Shown here piece by piece: positions 44,301 through 52,420 of a DNA stretch of 64,000 bases. A program made the position numbers and the translations under genes. The stretch is from Eucommia ulmoides (taxonomy: Eukaryota; Streptophyta; Magnoliopsida; Garryales; Eucommiaceae). Every line of letters begins with the position of its first letter. The first letter of the stretch is position 1. The stretch lies in assembly GCA_016647705.1 (NCBI GenBank), contig CM028327.1, positions 6,457,726 through 6,521,725 of the forward strand, given 5' to 3'. The notes under the pieces were generated by a model, which saw only the letters and a list, made by a program, of their open reading frames with translations, ran no database searches and had not been told where the DNA came from.

Positions 44301-45230
44301 GCGATGTTGGCAATCATATTGTAACTCACTCTCAAAAGACGCCTTGCAAGATGAGGATTGCCGTAGACTTTATATATAGCTCAGGATCAGATAACACACG
44401 CGATGTGGAATTCAACACGCCCCTCAAGCACTGGGTGAACTTTGACAAAGAACTGCGAATGGATATCGGGGGTCCAACATTGATGTGGGATTCAACACGT
44501 CCAACATTAGACGAAAAGACTGGCTCTGATACCATATAAAAACCCAATGGGCCTAATTCACTCTCAAATACGCCTTGTAAGATGAGGATTGCCCTAGGCT
44601 TTATCTATAGCTCAGGATTAGCGATGTGGTATTCAACACATACGGAATGACGGGTGTGGGTTTACAATCAGATACACTTCAATGAAAATCAAGACGAGAA
44701 ATTTCAGATGGTAAAACTAGTGTTTGATGATATAAGCAAAAGACCAACTAAGATCATACATGTTGTTTGATCAATTTCAGTAGAAATTATAAACAGAAAA
44801 TGAAGAACACATTAAACATACTGGGTGGCTAAAAATCCATCTGTCAATCCACCAATGAAAATGACTTGCTGTTTATAGTCACCTGTTTTGAATGCGACCT
44901 GCATCAAGAATAAGAACATCACAACGAAGAAATCCATTTGCATTGAAATCAAATCTAAATAAACTTTTTTCAAATTCTATTTGAGAAGAAGAGATCTAAG
45001 TTCCTACATACCTGAATTGGCTTTGGCCCGTATTTGAACATGACACCACGGTACTGATTCTTCCGATTAATCGGACCGACGCTTTCACCGCCTTCTGCAG
45101 GAGAATTGTTGGACATTTTAAGACTCCCGGAACGGCCACGAACAATGCCGGAAAACCAGGAAGTGGTCGAAGAAGCTAAGGAAGTAGACGAAGAGGGTGC
45201 TGAAGATGGGGTTGAAGCTGAGAGATTCAT
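23929..45230 (-). CDS. UPF0613/DUF1749 alpha/beta-hydrolase, nine exons, one 18.4-kb intron
   Basis: Exons on the minus strand: 45230-45012, 44898-44822, 43845-43740, 43504-43412, 43307-43242, 43009-42864, 42718-42610, 24228-24164 and 24076-23929. They sum to 1029 nt and join in one frame to 342 residues plus stop. All junctions are GT-AG except intron 8 (GC-AG). Residues 1-45 are Ser-rich, perhaps a transit peptide. The fold shows [10 protein letters not shown] (strand and oxyanion region), the nucleophile elbow VVLLGHSTG (Ser161), SMADEYVP (Asp279 or Asp284) and GNHSLS (His312), giving an intact Ser-Asp-His set. The domain matches the fungal and plant UPF0613 (DUF1749) family, whose substrate is not established. 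Intron 7 (42609-24229) is packed with nested transposons, yet every exon and splice site looks intact. Confidence 0.92.
24164..24228 (-). CDS. Exon 8 of the DUF1749 hydrolase gene (catalytic Asp region)
   Basis: Acceptor TTTTCTGCAG. Reads [20 protein letters not shown] then D plus two bases of Arg. The donor is GCAAGT, a GC-type donor in its usual strong context CAG|GCAAGT. Confidence 0.88.
24420..24466. repeat. T-run followed by (GT)n microsatellite in intron 7
   Basis: About 20 T then about 11 GT units. The surrounding 24290-24660 shows repeated TCTGTTT and AGAAACAGAAA words on both strands, perhaps a degenerate inverted-repeat element. Confidence 0.8.
24985..26018 (-). pseudogene. LINE (L1-type) reverse transcriptase relic, C-terminal part
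   Basis: On the minus strand the broken frames read [22 protein letters not shown], the region of the ADD active site (LQMT in its place), [31 protein letters not shown] and [11 protein letters not shown], the normal order of plant L1-type polymerases. Many stops and shifts. The upstream half lies at 36758-37000; the two halves are separated by the Ty3/gypsy insertion. Confidence 0.85.
26024..26403 (+). repeat. 5' LTR of the chromovirus
   Basis: 380 bp, TGATAGGCC to CTTATCA, collinear with 36371-36752 and closely similar by eye (only scattered differences), so this insertion is much younger than the Tat-like element. Confidence 0.93.
26406..26418 (+). other. Primer binding site of the chromovirus
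   Basis: TGGTATCAAGAGC, two bases after the 5' LTR, the initiator-Met tRNA type with an extra A relative to TGGTATCAGAGC. Confidence 0.8.
26483..28084 (+). pseudogene. gag and protease region of the chromovirus
   Basis: The likely start is [12 protein letters not shown] at 26483. A coiled-coil-like segment ([18 protein letters not shown]) precedes the capsid region ([29 protein letters not shown]). One in-frame TGA at 26918-26920 interrupts gag; the frame continues after it. A zinc knuckle of C-x2-C-x4-H-x4-C form reads [14 protein letters not shown]. The protease motif [10 protein letters not shown] is intact. The frame shifts near 28055-28084 before the polymerase. Confidence 0.9.
28062..29603 (+). 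pseudogene. Reverse transcriptase and RNase H of the chromovirus
   Basis: Nearly intact. Landmarks are [14 protein letters not shown], then an in-frame TAA at 28488-28490, [26 protein letters not shown], and the catalytic FFDDIL box with both aspartates. RNase H shows [16 protein letters not shown] and [11 protein letters not shown] further in-frame TAG lies at 29601-29603, before integrase. Only the two stops and the upstream shift disable this part. Confidence 0.93.
29649..31760 (+). pseudogene. Integrase of the chromovirus, split by a hAT
   Basis: The HHCC zinc-binding region ([15 protein letters not shown]) runs to YEVCQ, where the hAT at 29935-30801 is inserted; it resumes as [11 protein letters not shown]. 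The core shows TMDFIEGLP, then after a frame shift near 31060 a DRDKIF block, PQTDG with a stop, and [10 protein letters not shown] second shift near 31090 and others follow. The C-terminal [19 protein letters not shown] and [10 protein letters not shown] blocks reach about 31700. Confidence 0.88.
29935..30801 (-). mobile_element. Non-autonomous hAT, deletion derivative of the hAT at 31817
   Basis: 867 bp with ends CAAGGTTTTAAAT and ATTTAAAACCTTA, flanked by the perfect 8-bp duplication GTGCCAAC (29927-29934 and 30802-30809). Its left ~200 bp match the reverse complement of the right end of the hAT at 36231 almost base for base; its right ~200 bp match the reverse complement of that element's left end. 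It is thus an internally deleted relative in the opposite orientation. Subterminal regions are rich in CCGTTACGG/CCGTAACGG and CGGTATCGG words, probable transposase sites. It has no coding capacity and holds a 20+ base A run near 30140. Confidence 0.93.
32310..32344. repeat. (TA)n microsatellite inside the hAT
   Basis: About 17 TA units in the 5' untranslated part of the hAT, upstream of the transposase ATG. Confidence 0.95.
32440..35859 (+). pseudogene. hAT transposase, broken (BED finger, DUF659, hATC)
   Basis: Start [14 protein letters not shown] at 32440. A BED-type finger has CKFC and ends QVAPC, but a Tyr stands where a zinc-binding His is usual (RLKQYLAA). The first frame ends at 32874 through a shift. 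The next coding piece reaches TPYE|GTGAG at 33251. After an intron (acceptor at 33355), [13 protein letters not shown] starts the DUF659/RNase H-like core, with MCDGWS, VTDNKPA and [10 protein letters not shown]. An in-frame TGA at 33968-33970 breaks it. A spliced part continues to the hATC dimerisation region ([37 protein letters not shown], 34740-34930). A Gly/Ser/Tyr/Pro-rich tail ends near 35859, with further stops. Not functional. Confidence 0.9.
36232..36370 (+). pseudogene. Chromodomain C-terminal end of the chromovirus
   Basis: After the hAT the frame reads [20 protein letters not shown] then [16 protein letters not shown], the typical last part of a chromodomain integrase tail in plant chromoviruses. 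The purine-rich end GGTTTGGGCGGCGGGTAA forms the polypurine tract before the 3' LTR. Confidence 0.85.
36371..36752 (+). repeat. 3' LTR of the chromovirus
   Basis: 382 bp, TGATAGGCC to CTTATCA, followed by GATAC. Collinear with 26024-26403. Confidence 0.93.
36758..37000 (-). pseudogene. LINE reverse transcriptase relic, upstream part
   Basis: The minus strand reads [20 protein letters not shown] then VIKEAS, the AYDRVPRE box of L1-type polymerases. Joining 36758 to 26018 gives an uninterrupted reading into [11 protein letters not shown], showing that the LINE was present before the chromovirus entered. The 5' limit near 37000 is uncertain. Confidence 0.85.
37010..37860. other. Unidentified sequence in intron 7
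   Basis: Open stretches on both strands near 37394-37600 (plus: [20 protein letters not shown]) and 37600-37860 have Ser-rich content but no domain that I recognise. Could be copia coding remnants or a captured fragment. Confidence 0.3.
37870..38690 (+). pseudogene. Ty1/copia reverse transcriptase C-terminus and RNase H relic
   Basis: Reads QQKYALDIL with a stop, then [36 protein letters not shown] and [16 protein letters not shown], followed by SSAEAEYYA and [13 protein letters not shown]. This is the normal end of copia pol, with several in-frame stops. The polypurine tract CTTGGGGGGGAG at 38689-38699 follows directly. Confidence 0.9.
38700..38919 (+). repeat. Copia LTR, copy 1 (3' LTR position)
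   Basis: 220 bp from TGTTGAAATATAATTTAG to CATCCTTTA. It follows a polypurine tract and abuts copy 2 without any spacer. Confidence 0.85.
38920..39137 (+). repeat. Copia LTR, copy 2 (5' LTR position)
   Basis: 218 bp from TGTTGAAATATAATTTGG to TATCCTTTA, closely similar to copy 1. It is followed at once by the primer site TGGTATCAAGAGCC. Confidence 0.85.
39138..39151 (+). other. Copia primer binding site
   Basis: TGGTATCAAGAGCC, initiator-Met tRNA type, immediately after the second LTR. Internal copia sequence then continues only briefly before a different, minus-strand element. Confidence 0.8.
39350..40744 (-). mobile_element. Minus-strand non-autonomous LTR element with a tandem-repeat interior
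   Basis: On the minus strand the 5' LTR (40744-40449) starts TGTTAAAGATCATCC and ends CAACA, followed by the primer site TGGTATCAAGAGCC (40448-40435). The 3' LTR remnant (39501-39350) starts TGTTAGAGATTATCC after the polypurine tract TTTGAGGGGGGA. The two LTRs match over about 150 bp (plus-strand block TATATAACAAAGTGGG.GGTGG); the rest of the 3' LTR is missing or replaced. The ~930-bp interior holds no gag or pol, so it is a TRIM/LARD-type non-autonomous element or a deletion product. Confidence 0.78.
39585..40075. repeat. About 15 tandem copies of a 30-33 bp unit
   Basis: Unit of the form GCGGGACAAAGGGCCGCGAG plus CTTGAAAG.C, alternating in detail between copies. Long open frames on the minus strand read repetitive Phe/Leu/Cys/Pro/Ser peptides (for example SSRPLCPA). 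These result from the repeat and do not support a protein. Confidence 0.88.
40750..42600. other. Remainder of intron 7 nearest exon 7
   Basis: No gene seen. A diverged ~120-bp direct repeat occurs at about 41440-41560 and 41835-41950 (shared words TTCCCAGCATTAAG, GGGCCCA.TTCCTGACAC, TCTCTATATG.T.TGGGAGCC), probably from an unidentified retroelement. Confidence 0.5.
42610..42718 (-). CDS. Exon 7 of the DUF1749 hydrolase gene
   Basis: Acceptor CCTTGCAG. Completes Arg and reads [20 protein letters not shown], ending MSNTPSQ in phase 0 before donor GTACAC. The giant intron follows. Confidence 0.9.
42864..43009 (-). CDS. Exon 6 of the DUF1749 hydrolase gene
   Basis: Acceptor TTTTTCAG. Reads [14 protein letters not shown] through SPITAD and ends two bases into an Arg codon before donor GTGAGA. 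Confidence 0.9.
43242..43307 (-). CDS. Exon 5 of the DUF1749 hydrolase gene
   Basis: 22 codons, [20 protein letters not shown] then LQ. Acceptor ATTCAG, donor GTATC. Confidence 0.9.
43412..43504 (-). CDS. Exon 4 of the DUF1749 hydrolase gene (nucleophile elbow)
   Basis: 31 codons from DAMELDQL to GHSTGCQ, with the catalytic Ser in G-H-S-T-G. Acceptor TTGAAG, donor GTGAAT. Confidence 0.92.
43740..43845 (-). CDS. Exon 3 of the DUF1749 hydrolase gene
   Basis: Follows AATGCTGCAG, completes the Gln codon and reads [20 protein letters not shown] then [15 protein letters not shown] before donor GTAAC. Confidence 0.9.
44320..44638 (-). mobile_element. TRIM (miniature LTR retrotransposon) in intron 2 of the DUF1749 gene
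   Basis: On the minus strand the 5' LTR starts at 44638 (TGTTGAATACCACATCG) and reaches about 44535. The primer site TGGTATCAGAGCC lies at 44534-44522. The tract GAGGGGCG directly precedes the 3' LTR, which starts at 44417 (TGTTGAATTCCACATCG) and ends GAGTTACA at 44320. Flanks are CATAT (44315-44319) and CATAC (44639-44643), a 4-of-5 target duplication. The LTRs share GAGCTATA.ATAAAG and GGCAATCCTCATCTT. There is no coding capacity; the ~320-bp size and complete set of cis signals fit a TRIM. Confidence 0.8.
44822..44898 (-). CDS. Exon 2 of the DUF1749 hydrolase gene
   Basis: Preceded by TTGATGCAG. Reads [20 protein letters not shown] and then GFLAT, ending two bases into a Gln codon before donor GTATGT. 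Confidence 0.9.
45012..45230 (-). CDS. Exon 1 of the DUF1749 hydrolase gene
   Basis: Starts at MNLSAS (ATG 45230-45228) and ends YGPKPIQ before the donor GTATG at 45011. 73 codons, phase 0. It holds the Ser-rich N-terminus. Confidence 0.9.
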
Positions 45231-45340
45231 GTTAATGGCTCTAATCAGAAAACCCCATCCATATCACAGAACCGGCGTACTAGGGTTTTGCTTCAAAATC
45301 AGAGATTTCAAATTGGTTGATGCATTTGCTTAACAGAGAT
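45231..45340 (-). promoter_or_regulatory. 5' leader of the DUF1749 gene with short upstream ORFs
   Basis: On the minus strand above the ATG lie ATGCATCAACCAATTTGA (M-H-Q-P-I-stop) and two overlapping starts reading M-D-G-V-F-stop and M-G-F-S-D-stop. The transcript start is unknown, so their presence in the mRNA is an inference. Confidence 0.35.
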
Positions 45341-45773
45341 CGAGATTTCCCATGATGTATGTGCTCGAGCTACTCTGAACTGCAATGGAGATCGCGTCCC
45401 GGGTTCGAACTCCGGTATTTGGCAACCCCCTCTCTCTCGGAATTGAAATTTTAGGATTAATTTCTTTTTATACCCTTTTATTTTGGTCTTGGTTCATTTT
45501 AATCCCTTTCAATTTTAAAAACCTAGGTAACTATTTTTTAATTTTTTTTCCAGTACATATGTTGGGGGAGATAGTTGAACTTTAGATGTTCCACAAAGAA
45601 GACTAGTTACATATCTACTAGATTATAAGCCTGAGGCCTTTCTATTCTCGATTGAAGGAAGAAATTCACATATTACTCTGAAAAAATATAATAAATTAAA
45701 AATTTTAATTTATATTTAATATTTAAAAAGTGGTTGAAGAGAAATATTAATAATTCTCTTGCTATTTCCATTT

Positions 45774-46205
45774 TCTTAATAAAGGTAAAATAAAAAAAAA
45801 TTAAAATAAATGATAATTTTTTTTATGAGTAATAGGTTAAAAAAAAAGAGTTTTTTGCACTTTGCATCCCTAAAATTTGAGAAATTCTACTTTAGTCTCT
45901 AATTCTTTCAATTTAGACATATCAAACCTTAAAATATCTAAATTGTGTTAAATAAATCCTTCTATCATTTTTATGACGGAATTTATCCACATGGATGATT
46001 CTATCTTTAACTCATGCCTGATTTTCATCATAAAAATGATAGTGTTACCGATTTGGACTGACTCGACACGATTTGGATAATCCATGATTTAATGTATTCA
46101 AATTAAAAATATAGGGACTTTTACTAATTTCAAGTTATTACAAGTATAAAGGGGCAAAGTGTAAATTTTGAAAAATAGAGGGAACAAAATGAAACATGAT
46201 CGAAG
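45774..46205 (+). repeat. 430-bp direct repeat, copy 1
   Basis: Starts TCTTAATAAAGGTAAAATAA and ends AAACATGATCGAAGA. It matches 52421-52862 along its length with scattered changes. A third, more diverged copy lies at 54600-54695 plus 55449-55640. Confidence 0.9.
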
Positions 46206-48870
46206 ATTTTTTAAATATAGTATAAACAATCATAGTTTTTAAATGTGATTAAAAAGATGATAAATATCTCAATTTGATATAAAGTTTACATAAATATTGT
46301 CCAAATAATCATAGATTTTTTTGCTTTCATCACATATACATATATATGATATTTTTAATCATATTTGAAAGTTGAGATAGTAGGTGGACTTAACAACTTA
46401 GTTTTTTACTGTGATAAAAAAAATTAACATCTCATTTTTTAACTGTGATAAAATAAAATAAAATAAAAAAAAAATTACTTTTAATTACACCTCCATCTAT
46501 TTTAGTTAATTTTTGGACCAAAAATGGAGATAAAAATATTTTTATCACGGTTTTTAAACGTGATAAAGTCTTTTTTCTTGTAGTGTTTTTGTTTTCAACT
46601 TTCTATTCTCATTTCCTAAAAAACTCAGCGCATGTTTTTTGGTCAGGCACGAAGAATAGATTTTCGTGCTTGTCTCCTGAACAAAGATATTTCACAATTT
46701 TTGTTTATGTTCCAAGTTCATAGAAACGAAAATAGAGATGTTGTTTAGGTTGTGTTTTGTTCCATGAATATTGGGAACAAGAATAGAAATGCGGTGGTGT
46801 TTATGTTTATTAATGTTACTGCAACATGTTTCAGTTTCCAGAAAACATGAAATTGAAACTGAATTCCAGGAACATGATCATTCCATTTAATTTAGAACAT
46901 AATGTTTGTATTCAACTTAATTTCTATTGTTTAATTAACTATAATCTTGATATTTTTTTACACGAAGTGATTTCCATTAATTATTTTAAATAAATTTCAA
47001 CATTTAACACTATAAGAATTTTTTTATTCTATATTTTTTCATTGATTTTTTTTTGAAAAAAAATTAATATACATATTTATAATTTGATATTTTGTGATTA
47101 AATAATGAGAGAGTGAGGAGCTTGACTTGCTTAATTGAGTTGCATTTTCGTAATTACATTTCCAATTTCTCGTTTTTGTTTTGGTATTTTCGTTATTTTT
47201 TTTTCCGATTCCGGTCATTATGGTAATTTTGCAAATTTCAATGGCTATTTTTTTTCGTTTCTTAGTTCCCAGTGGAACTACAACTACAGCGGCTACTAAC
47301 ACAATCATTTGCAATTCACCGACTCTTTTGGATTACATACTCTTTATTTATTCTGCTTCTAAATTTTTGGTTATACGAGTCATACCGTAGAGCAAATCCA
47401 TCCCAATTTGCAGACAACTTATATTTGTAGTGGCCGATGATCGTGACAAGTGACAAGTTGCAACTGCGGATGTTTTGTGACGCATGCAAAGGAATTCGAA
47501 GGTACAACATCACAACTTTTAAATATTTTAATTGGACCCATAATTTTTTTAAGATTCTCTTTAAATATCACTACCTATTAAGGGAAAAAAAAACTGTTGC
47601 TCGTGCAATAGGTTCAGTGTCAATACTATTTCATTTTTTATTGCCATCTACTTTTTGTCCGGATATCCGTACACTTCAATTGCTTCCACCTTGTATTTGT
47701 GGGTAAGCCGAGGTATATCTTCTCTTCTATTTCTTATTGCTCGATTTAGGTTTCTTTGTTTCTTTTCATTTACTTAGGGGTTGCAAATTTAGGGAAGAAA
47801 ACACTAAACTTATCAAACATCATTTCTCATGTTTTTATTTTTTTTTCCCAATTTACATTCCCAAGGGTGTCGATAATAAACCTAATGAAATTGAAAACAA
47901 ATATGTTTCTGACCTCTTATAAAATTGCCTGAACAAATTTATGGGATCATAGTACAAATATTTATATTTTCTTGCTTACATTTTCCTGTTTTTATTCCAA
48001 CACTAAAATCGAAGAAAAAAAAAAAAGGAAAACAAAGAAAGAGGAAGGAATAAAAACTCTAGCCAATCACAACCTTATACGCTTCGTTTATTTCTTCTCT
48101 TGTATTGTAATGACATTCTTTCTACCAAGATATTATGGTTCTACATTTGCAGCCTATGGTTCTACATTTGCAGCTCACCCATGGTTGTGAGAACAAAATA
48201 ATAATACGCCCTTTGACATTCTTATCTACAAATTAGTCTAGTCTTATGTTCGGCCTTCACGTTCAAAGCGTGTTGCACTAAAGGTATTTATTTACCTATT
48301 GATGTAGCAGTTGAATTGACCCCACACCCTTGTACAAAAGCATGTCTATTTGAGCAATTGACTTGTTATCATGGCACGTTGGGCAATAACTTTGGAAGTT
48401 TTGTTATGCTTTTAATGTGATACAGCCTGGTCTAATTCGTCTTTTCTTTCCCTTTTTTTTGCAGGCTCTTGCAAAAGTTTTTGACGGAGAATGAGCGTAT
48501 CTAGCTTAGGGCAGTTCAACCTCCTAGAACCAAAAGACAAATTAAGTAAAGTCTGTTGGCCTCATTTTCATTTCTAGATTCTTATTTTTCTCGGCGCAAG
48601 GCTATATTTCACTTTGAACCCGTAAACGCACTTAGATATACAATATTATTGATTTTCCTATACCTCACTATTCACAAAACACAATGTCGTTAAATCTGTC
48701 TGGGGTATTTATCATAGGTGACACTTTCGAGCACTCGCCTGTTCAACATGTCCATATAAAGCTAGCACATCAGTGTCTCTTAGAAAAACTTGGCATTACC
48801 TATGATTGTTCTCTCCTAGAAAAGTAAATCTTAAATTTATTCTATTTCTGAATTGTGTTTATTTCTTTCT
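46206..48870. other. Spacer without a supported gene
   Basis: Mostly AT-rich. Some stretches look exon-like. One follows TTTTTTTTGCAG at 48465-48540; another, at about 48680-48825, reads HIKLAHQCLLEKLGITYDCS and stops. I cannot assign either, and no continuous gene model emerges. Confidence 0.35.
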
Positions 48871-48874
48871 ATAG

Positions 48875-48960
48875 TTGACGTCCTTAATTTCTGAGATTGG
48901 GCTGCACATTCAAGAAGCTCATGCCTTTTCTACTAGAGACCATTACTCTTTGGATGTGTT
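48875..48960 (+). pseudogene. Isolated exon resembling the ACT domain of STY-type Raf-like kinases
   Basis: After the acceptor TTCTTTCTATAG the frame reads [20 protein letters not shown] then RDHYSLDV. This closely resembles the ACT-domain segment [19 protein letters not shown] known in plant STY8/STY17/STY46-type kinases. No kinase domain or other exons of that gene are recognisable nearby, so it looks like a gene fragment, perhaps captured by a Helitron whose end lies at about 49450-49486. Confidence 0.6.
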
Positions 48961-49449
48961 ATTTTTTTATGACACTCAGATATTTATTGACGGTATATGT
49001 TGCATTACTTTTTTCTCTCTCTCAAGGAGATCTAAAGTTTAATTTGGTCTCCTTGGGGTCTATTACCAATTTCGAAGAACGAAAATAAAAATTAAAAACC
49101 ACAAGTTGGATTGACTATACCACTTCTATTTGAACAACTATTTGATTGTCATGGCTTCCAATTATCTTTATAATTCTATGTTTTTTATGTTTTATTGACA
49201 GATATCTTGTTGGGCAAGATTTATGCCGGGCAAGATTTTTACAGTAAAGAAGCTATTCGAAGACAGGTGATTTTGTTTTCAAATCAAAGCGGCTGGAAGA
49301 AAATTATTATTATATTTTATTAGTTATGAACAATTTTTTATTATTAATTGATTTTGATTATAAAAATTATTCTTTGTAGAACATAAATATTTTTGCATAT
49401 CTCCAAACTCAAAAATTAAATTTCTTGGTTGTTATAATAAACTATTTTC
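48961..49449. other. Spacer with one further exon-like block
   Basis: A block at about 49203-49266 is flanked by TTGACAG and a donor-like GACAG|GTGATT, reading GKIYAGQDFYSKEAIRRQ. Not recognised. Confidence 0.3.
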
Positions 49450-49486
49450 TCCAACAGGTATGTGTAAAGCACTTACATTTCCATAG
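49450..49486 (+). mobile_element. Probable Helitron 3' terminus (upstream copy)
   Basis: GGTATGTGTAAAGCACTTAC then TTTCCATAG resembles the terminus at 52389-52419 (GGTATGTGCGAAGCACGTGC then GTCCATCTAA). The small hairpin GTG..AAGCAC is typical of Helitron 3' ends. The next Helitron-like 5' end begins at once at 49487. Confidence 0.45.
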
Positions 49487-52419
49487 TCTATTATATAAAA
49501 CAAGTTTTGGGTTACTATTCATTAGAATTACATAATTACTCTCAAAATTTTTGAAAACTAAAAATTCACTTTTCACCTACTATTTTTTTTTTTTTTTATT
49601 ATTATATAGCCATAATATTACCTATTATTTATAATTATTCTACACATATTGGCTTTTATAAAAGTCAAATGTTTTAACCTCACAAAATACACAATAGTCC
49701 TTAAGTTTTTGAATTGTATAAAAACAGTCCATATTAATTTTTTTGAAGGGTATATATGTCATTTAACATTAATTAATAGATTTTAGTTGACTTTTACCCG
49801 TTGACTATTAAAATTAATAAAAAAATTAACCATTACACTTAAGTCTTATGCACATGGTGTATAGGTGATGACTAAAATATCATAGGGGTACAAAGTACAA
49901 TTCTACTTAACCACAGGAGGGCCGAGTATAATTAATCCTAAAAAATTAAACATGGATTATGGAATTCACAAATTTTAGATTTTAATAAATGAAATGGTGG
50001 GGCGAATAATGATTGTTTTGTGATGGCTCGTGGTGGTATATATTGCAATATAAATAGATGATGACCTATTTTATTACATAGATATATATTGCAATATAAA
50101 TATATTTTGTTTTGTAAAAAAATTTATTCACAAAAGTAAATTTACAAATTGCATTTAAGCGATTAAAAAAATAATATACAAAGTTTTGTATTGTTCACTT
50201 AAAAATAATACTATTTGATGTAAAAGAAAATATTCGATCTATTTAATAAAAATAAAATGTGAAAATAATTGAATAAATATGTCACCACAAAAAATAAATA
50301 TAGATATTTAAGTAATTTTATTAGAAGTAGGGTTTTTTTAAGTACATTCGATTAGGAAAAAAATATTGATATTTTTATCTCTATTTTCATATAAAAAAAT
50401 TTAAAAACATTTTTCAATAAGGTTTAATTTAATATTAATTTGTATAAGTAATATTACCAAAGTACCCTTAAAAAAACTATTCTTTATGGAAAACTTTTTC
50501 GAAATCTTACACAAAAATTATTTAACATATTTATATATTATAATTTATATCTATATTTATAATCTTATATAAGGAAATATTTAGTTTATTATTCATTTCA
50601 TATAAAATTACCAAATTATCCTTAAGAATTTTAAAAACAAAATCAACTTATTCTTTAAGACATATTTTTTCAAAAGTTTAAAGAAAAATTATTTAATGCG
50701 GGCATGTGCACACACATATTATAAATAATTAACTATATGCATAAAAATTGATTATTATTTTTATTAAAAAGATAGATTAAATATATGCATAAAAATTGAC
50801 TAATATTTTTATTATAAGAAAATAGACTTCTAAATTTTACTTTTTAAAAGAAAAAAAAAAATAGTCTCATTTAGTTTAAAAAATACTTAAACTATATATA
50901 AAAAAAAAAAAAAAAAAAAAGTATAAAGAATTATGAAAAATATGTAATACCATAAAAAAAATATTTATATATCCAATTTGAAATAATTTATTTTGGTTAC
51001 GAAATTTAGATTTTAACTTTCAATTGAAATAGTTTCATCTATATACGTACATTCTTATATAAAGGAAGATTTAATTTATTATTTATTTGTATAATTAAAA
51101 ATACCAAAATGTCCTGCAAAACTTTTAAAAAGCAAAATTAACTCATCATTTAAACCGCATTTTTTAAAATTTTCTATACTCTTATATAAAAGAAGAATCA
51201 ACTATCTATTAATTTGCATGAGTATAATTACCAAGGAGCTTTTGACAATTTAAAAAAAAAAAAATCAACTTGTCTTTAACACATAATTTTTTTAAATTTC
51301 TAAAAAAAATAAAATCATTTACCCTCTATATCTATATCCTTGTATAAGGAAAAGTTTAGTTTATCATTCATTTGTACGAAGTGTTCAAAATTTTAAAATA
51401 AAATCAACATTTCCTTTAAAGTGCATTTTCTTAAATTTTGAGAGAAAAATAATTTAATATATCTATATGTTATAAATAATTAAATATATGTATAAACAAT
51501 CTTCTTCTTTTTTAATGTTTTTGTAAGAAAATATGCTTCTAAAATTTACTTTTTGAATTTAAAAACAAACTAGATAGTCTCATGTGGTGTAAAACAAATA
51601 GTCCAATTATGTGTAGAAAAGTAAAAACTATAATAATTATTAAAAATATGTAACACCATAAACATAAAATACATGTATTCAATTTATAGTGTGTGTTTTT
51701 TTTTTTGTTGTCGTTAGATATAGATTTTGTCTTTTCAATTGAAATAGTTTTAATTAGAAAAAATTGGAGATATTTTAATATCTCTACTTTTATCAAAAAT
51801 AAAATAAAATAAAAATATTATATATTGAAATTACATTACGTACATGTTATCTTTTATCGTTGAATATATAGATAGACTTTTATTTAAATTATCGTCCTGA
51901 TACATATATTTGAATCTTTTTTATTGTCATTTTAATATTAAAACACCTAATAAAATGGTTAAGACATATTTACAAAACTCTTTATACTTATTATTAATCG
52001 GAGATTTCATTTTTCTCGACTATTACGTTGAAAATGAAAATCATACAATATGAAGTACAGATATCGACTACTTTATCACCATTTCTTCACCAGACTGTCA
52101 TTACTGAAGTGTTTATACTTCTGAATGCGTTAAATTACTATATTTTGTACATAGTTTAATTCCGATTGATGTGCATTCAATAACATTTTGTATAATAATT
52201 CATGAAATATTGAAAGAATATTTGTTCATAGTGAACAACATAAATTTAGACATTTTATTCTTTAATGCAAATGATTGTACAAGAATTGGAATATCGTAAC
52301 ATACCAATTTACATTCTGTGATTTATACTTAATTATAGAAAATTTATCCTTTTAATTTTCATAAAATATATTAGAACATGAGATGACTGGTATGTGCGAA
52401 GCACGTGCTGTCCATCTAA
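49487..52419 (+). mobile_element. Helitron-like region, non-autonomous, with repeated 5' ends
   Basis: The left end TCTATTATATAAAACAAG resembles plant Helitron 5' ends. The right end has a hairpin (GTGCGAAGCAC) 12 bases before CTAA at 52416-52419, followed by T. Inside, diverged copies of a CTTATATAAGGAA..TTTAGTTTATTATTCATT block recur at about 50565, 51050, 51180 and 51345, suggesting repeated or nested Helitron 5' parts. No Rep/helicase coding is seen. Confidence 0.5.
49855..49945 (-). repeat. Dispersed repeat (CCCTGTGGTT family), copy on the minus strand
   Basis: The minus strand reads GGATTAATTATACTCGGCCC then TCCTGTGGTTAAG and GTACCCCTATG, matching the layout of 22115 and 60168. Confidence 0.6.
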
Positions 52420-52420
52420 T

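Noticed and set aside
45395-45420. GGGTTCGAACTCCGG, a tRNA B-box-like sequence
   Set aside because: No acceptor stem or A box can be placed around it; not a tRNA gene.
46206-49449. A complete host gene between the 430-bp repeats
   Set aside because: Several exon-like pieces exist, but only one (ACT-like) is recognisable, and the others do not join into a frame.
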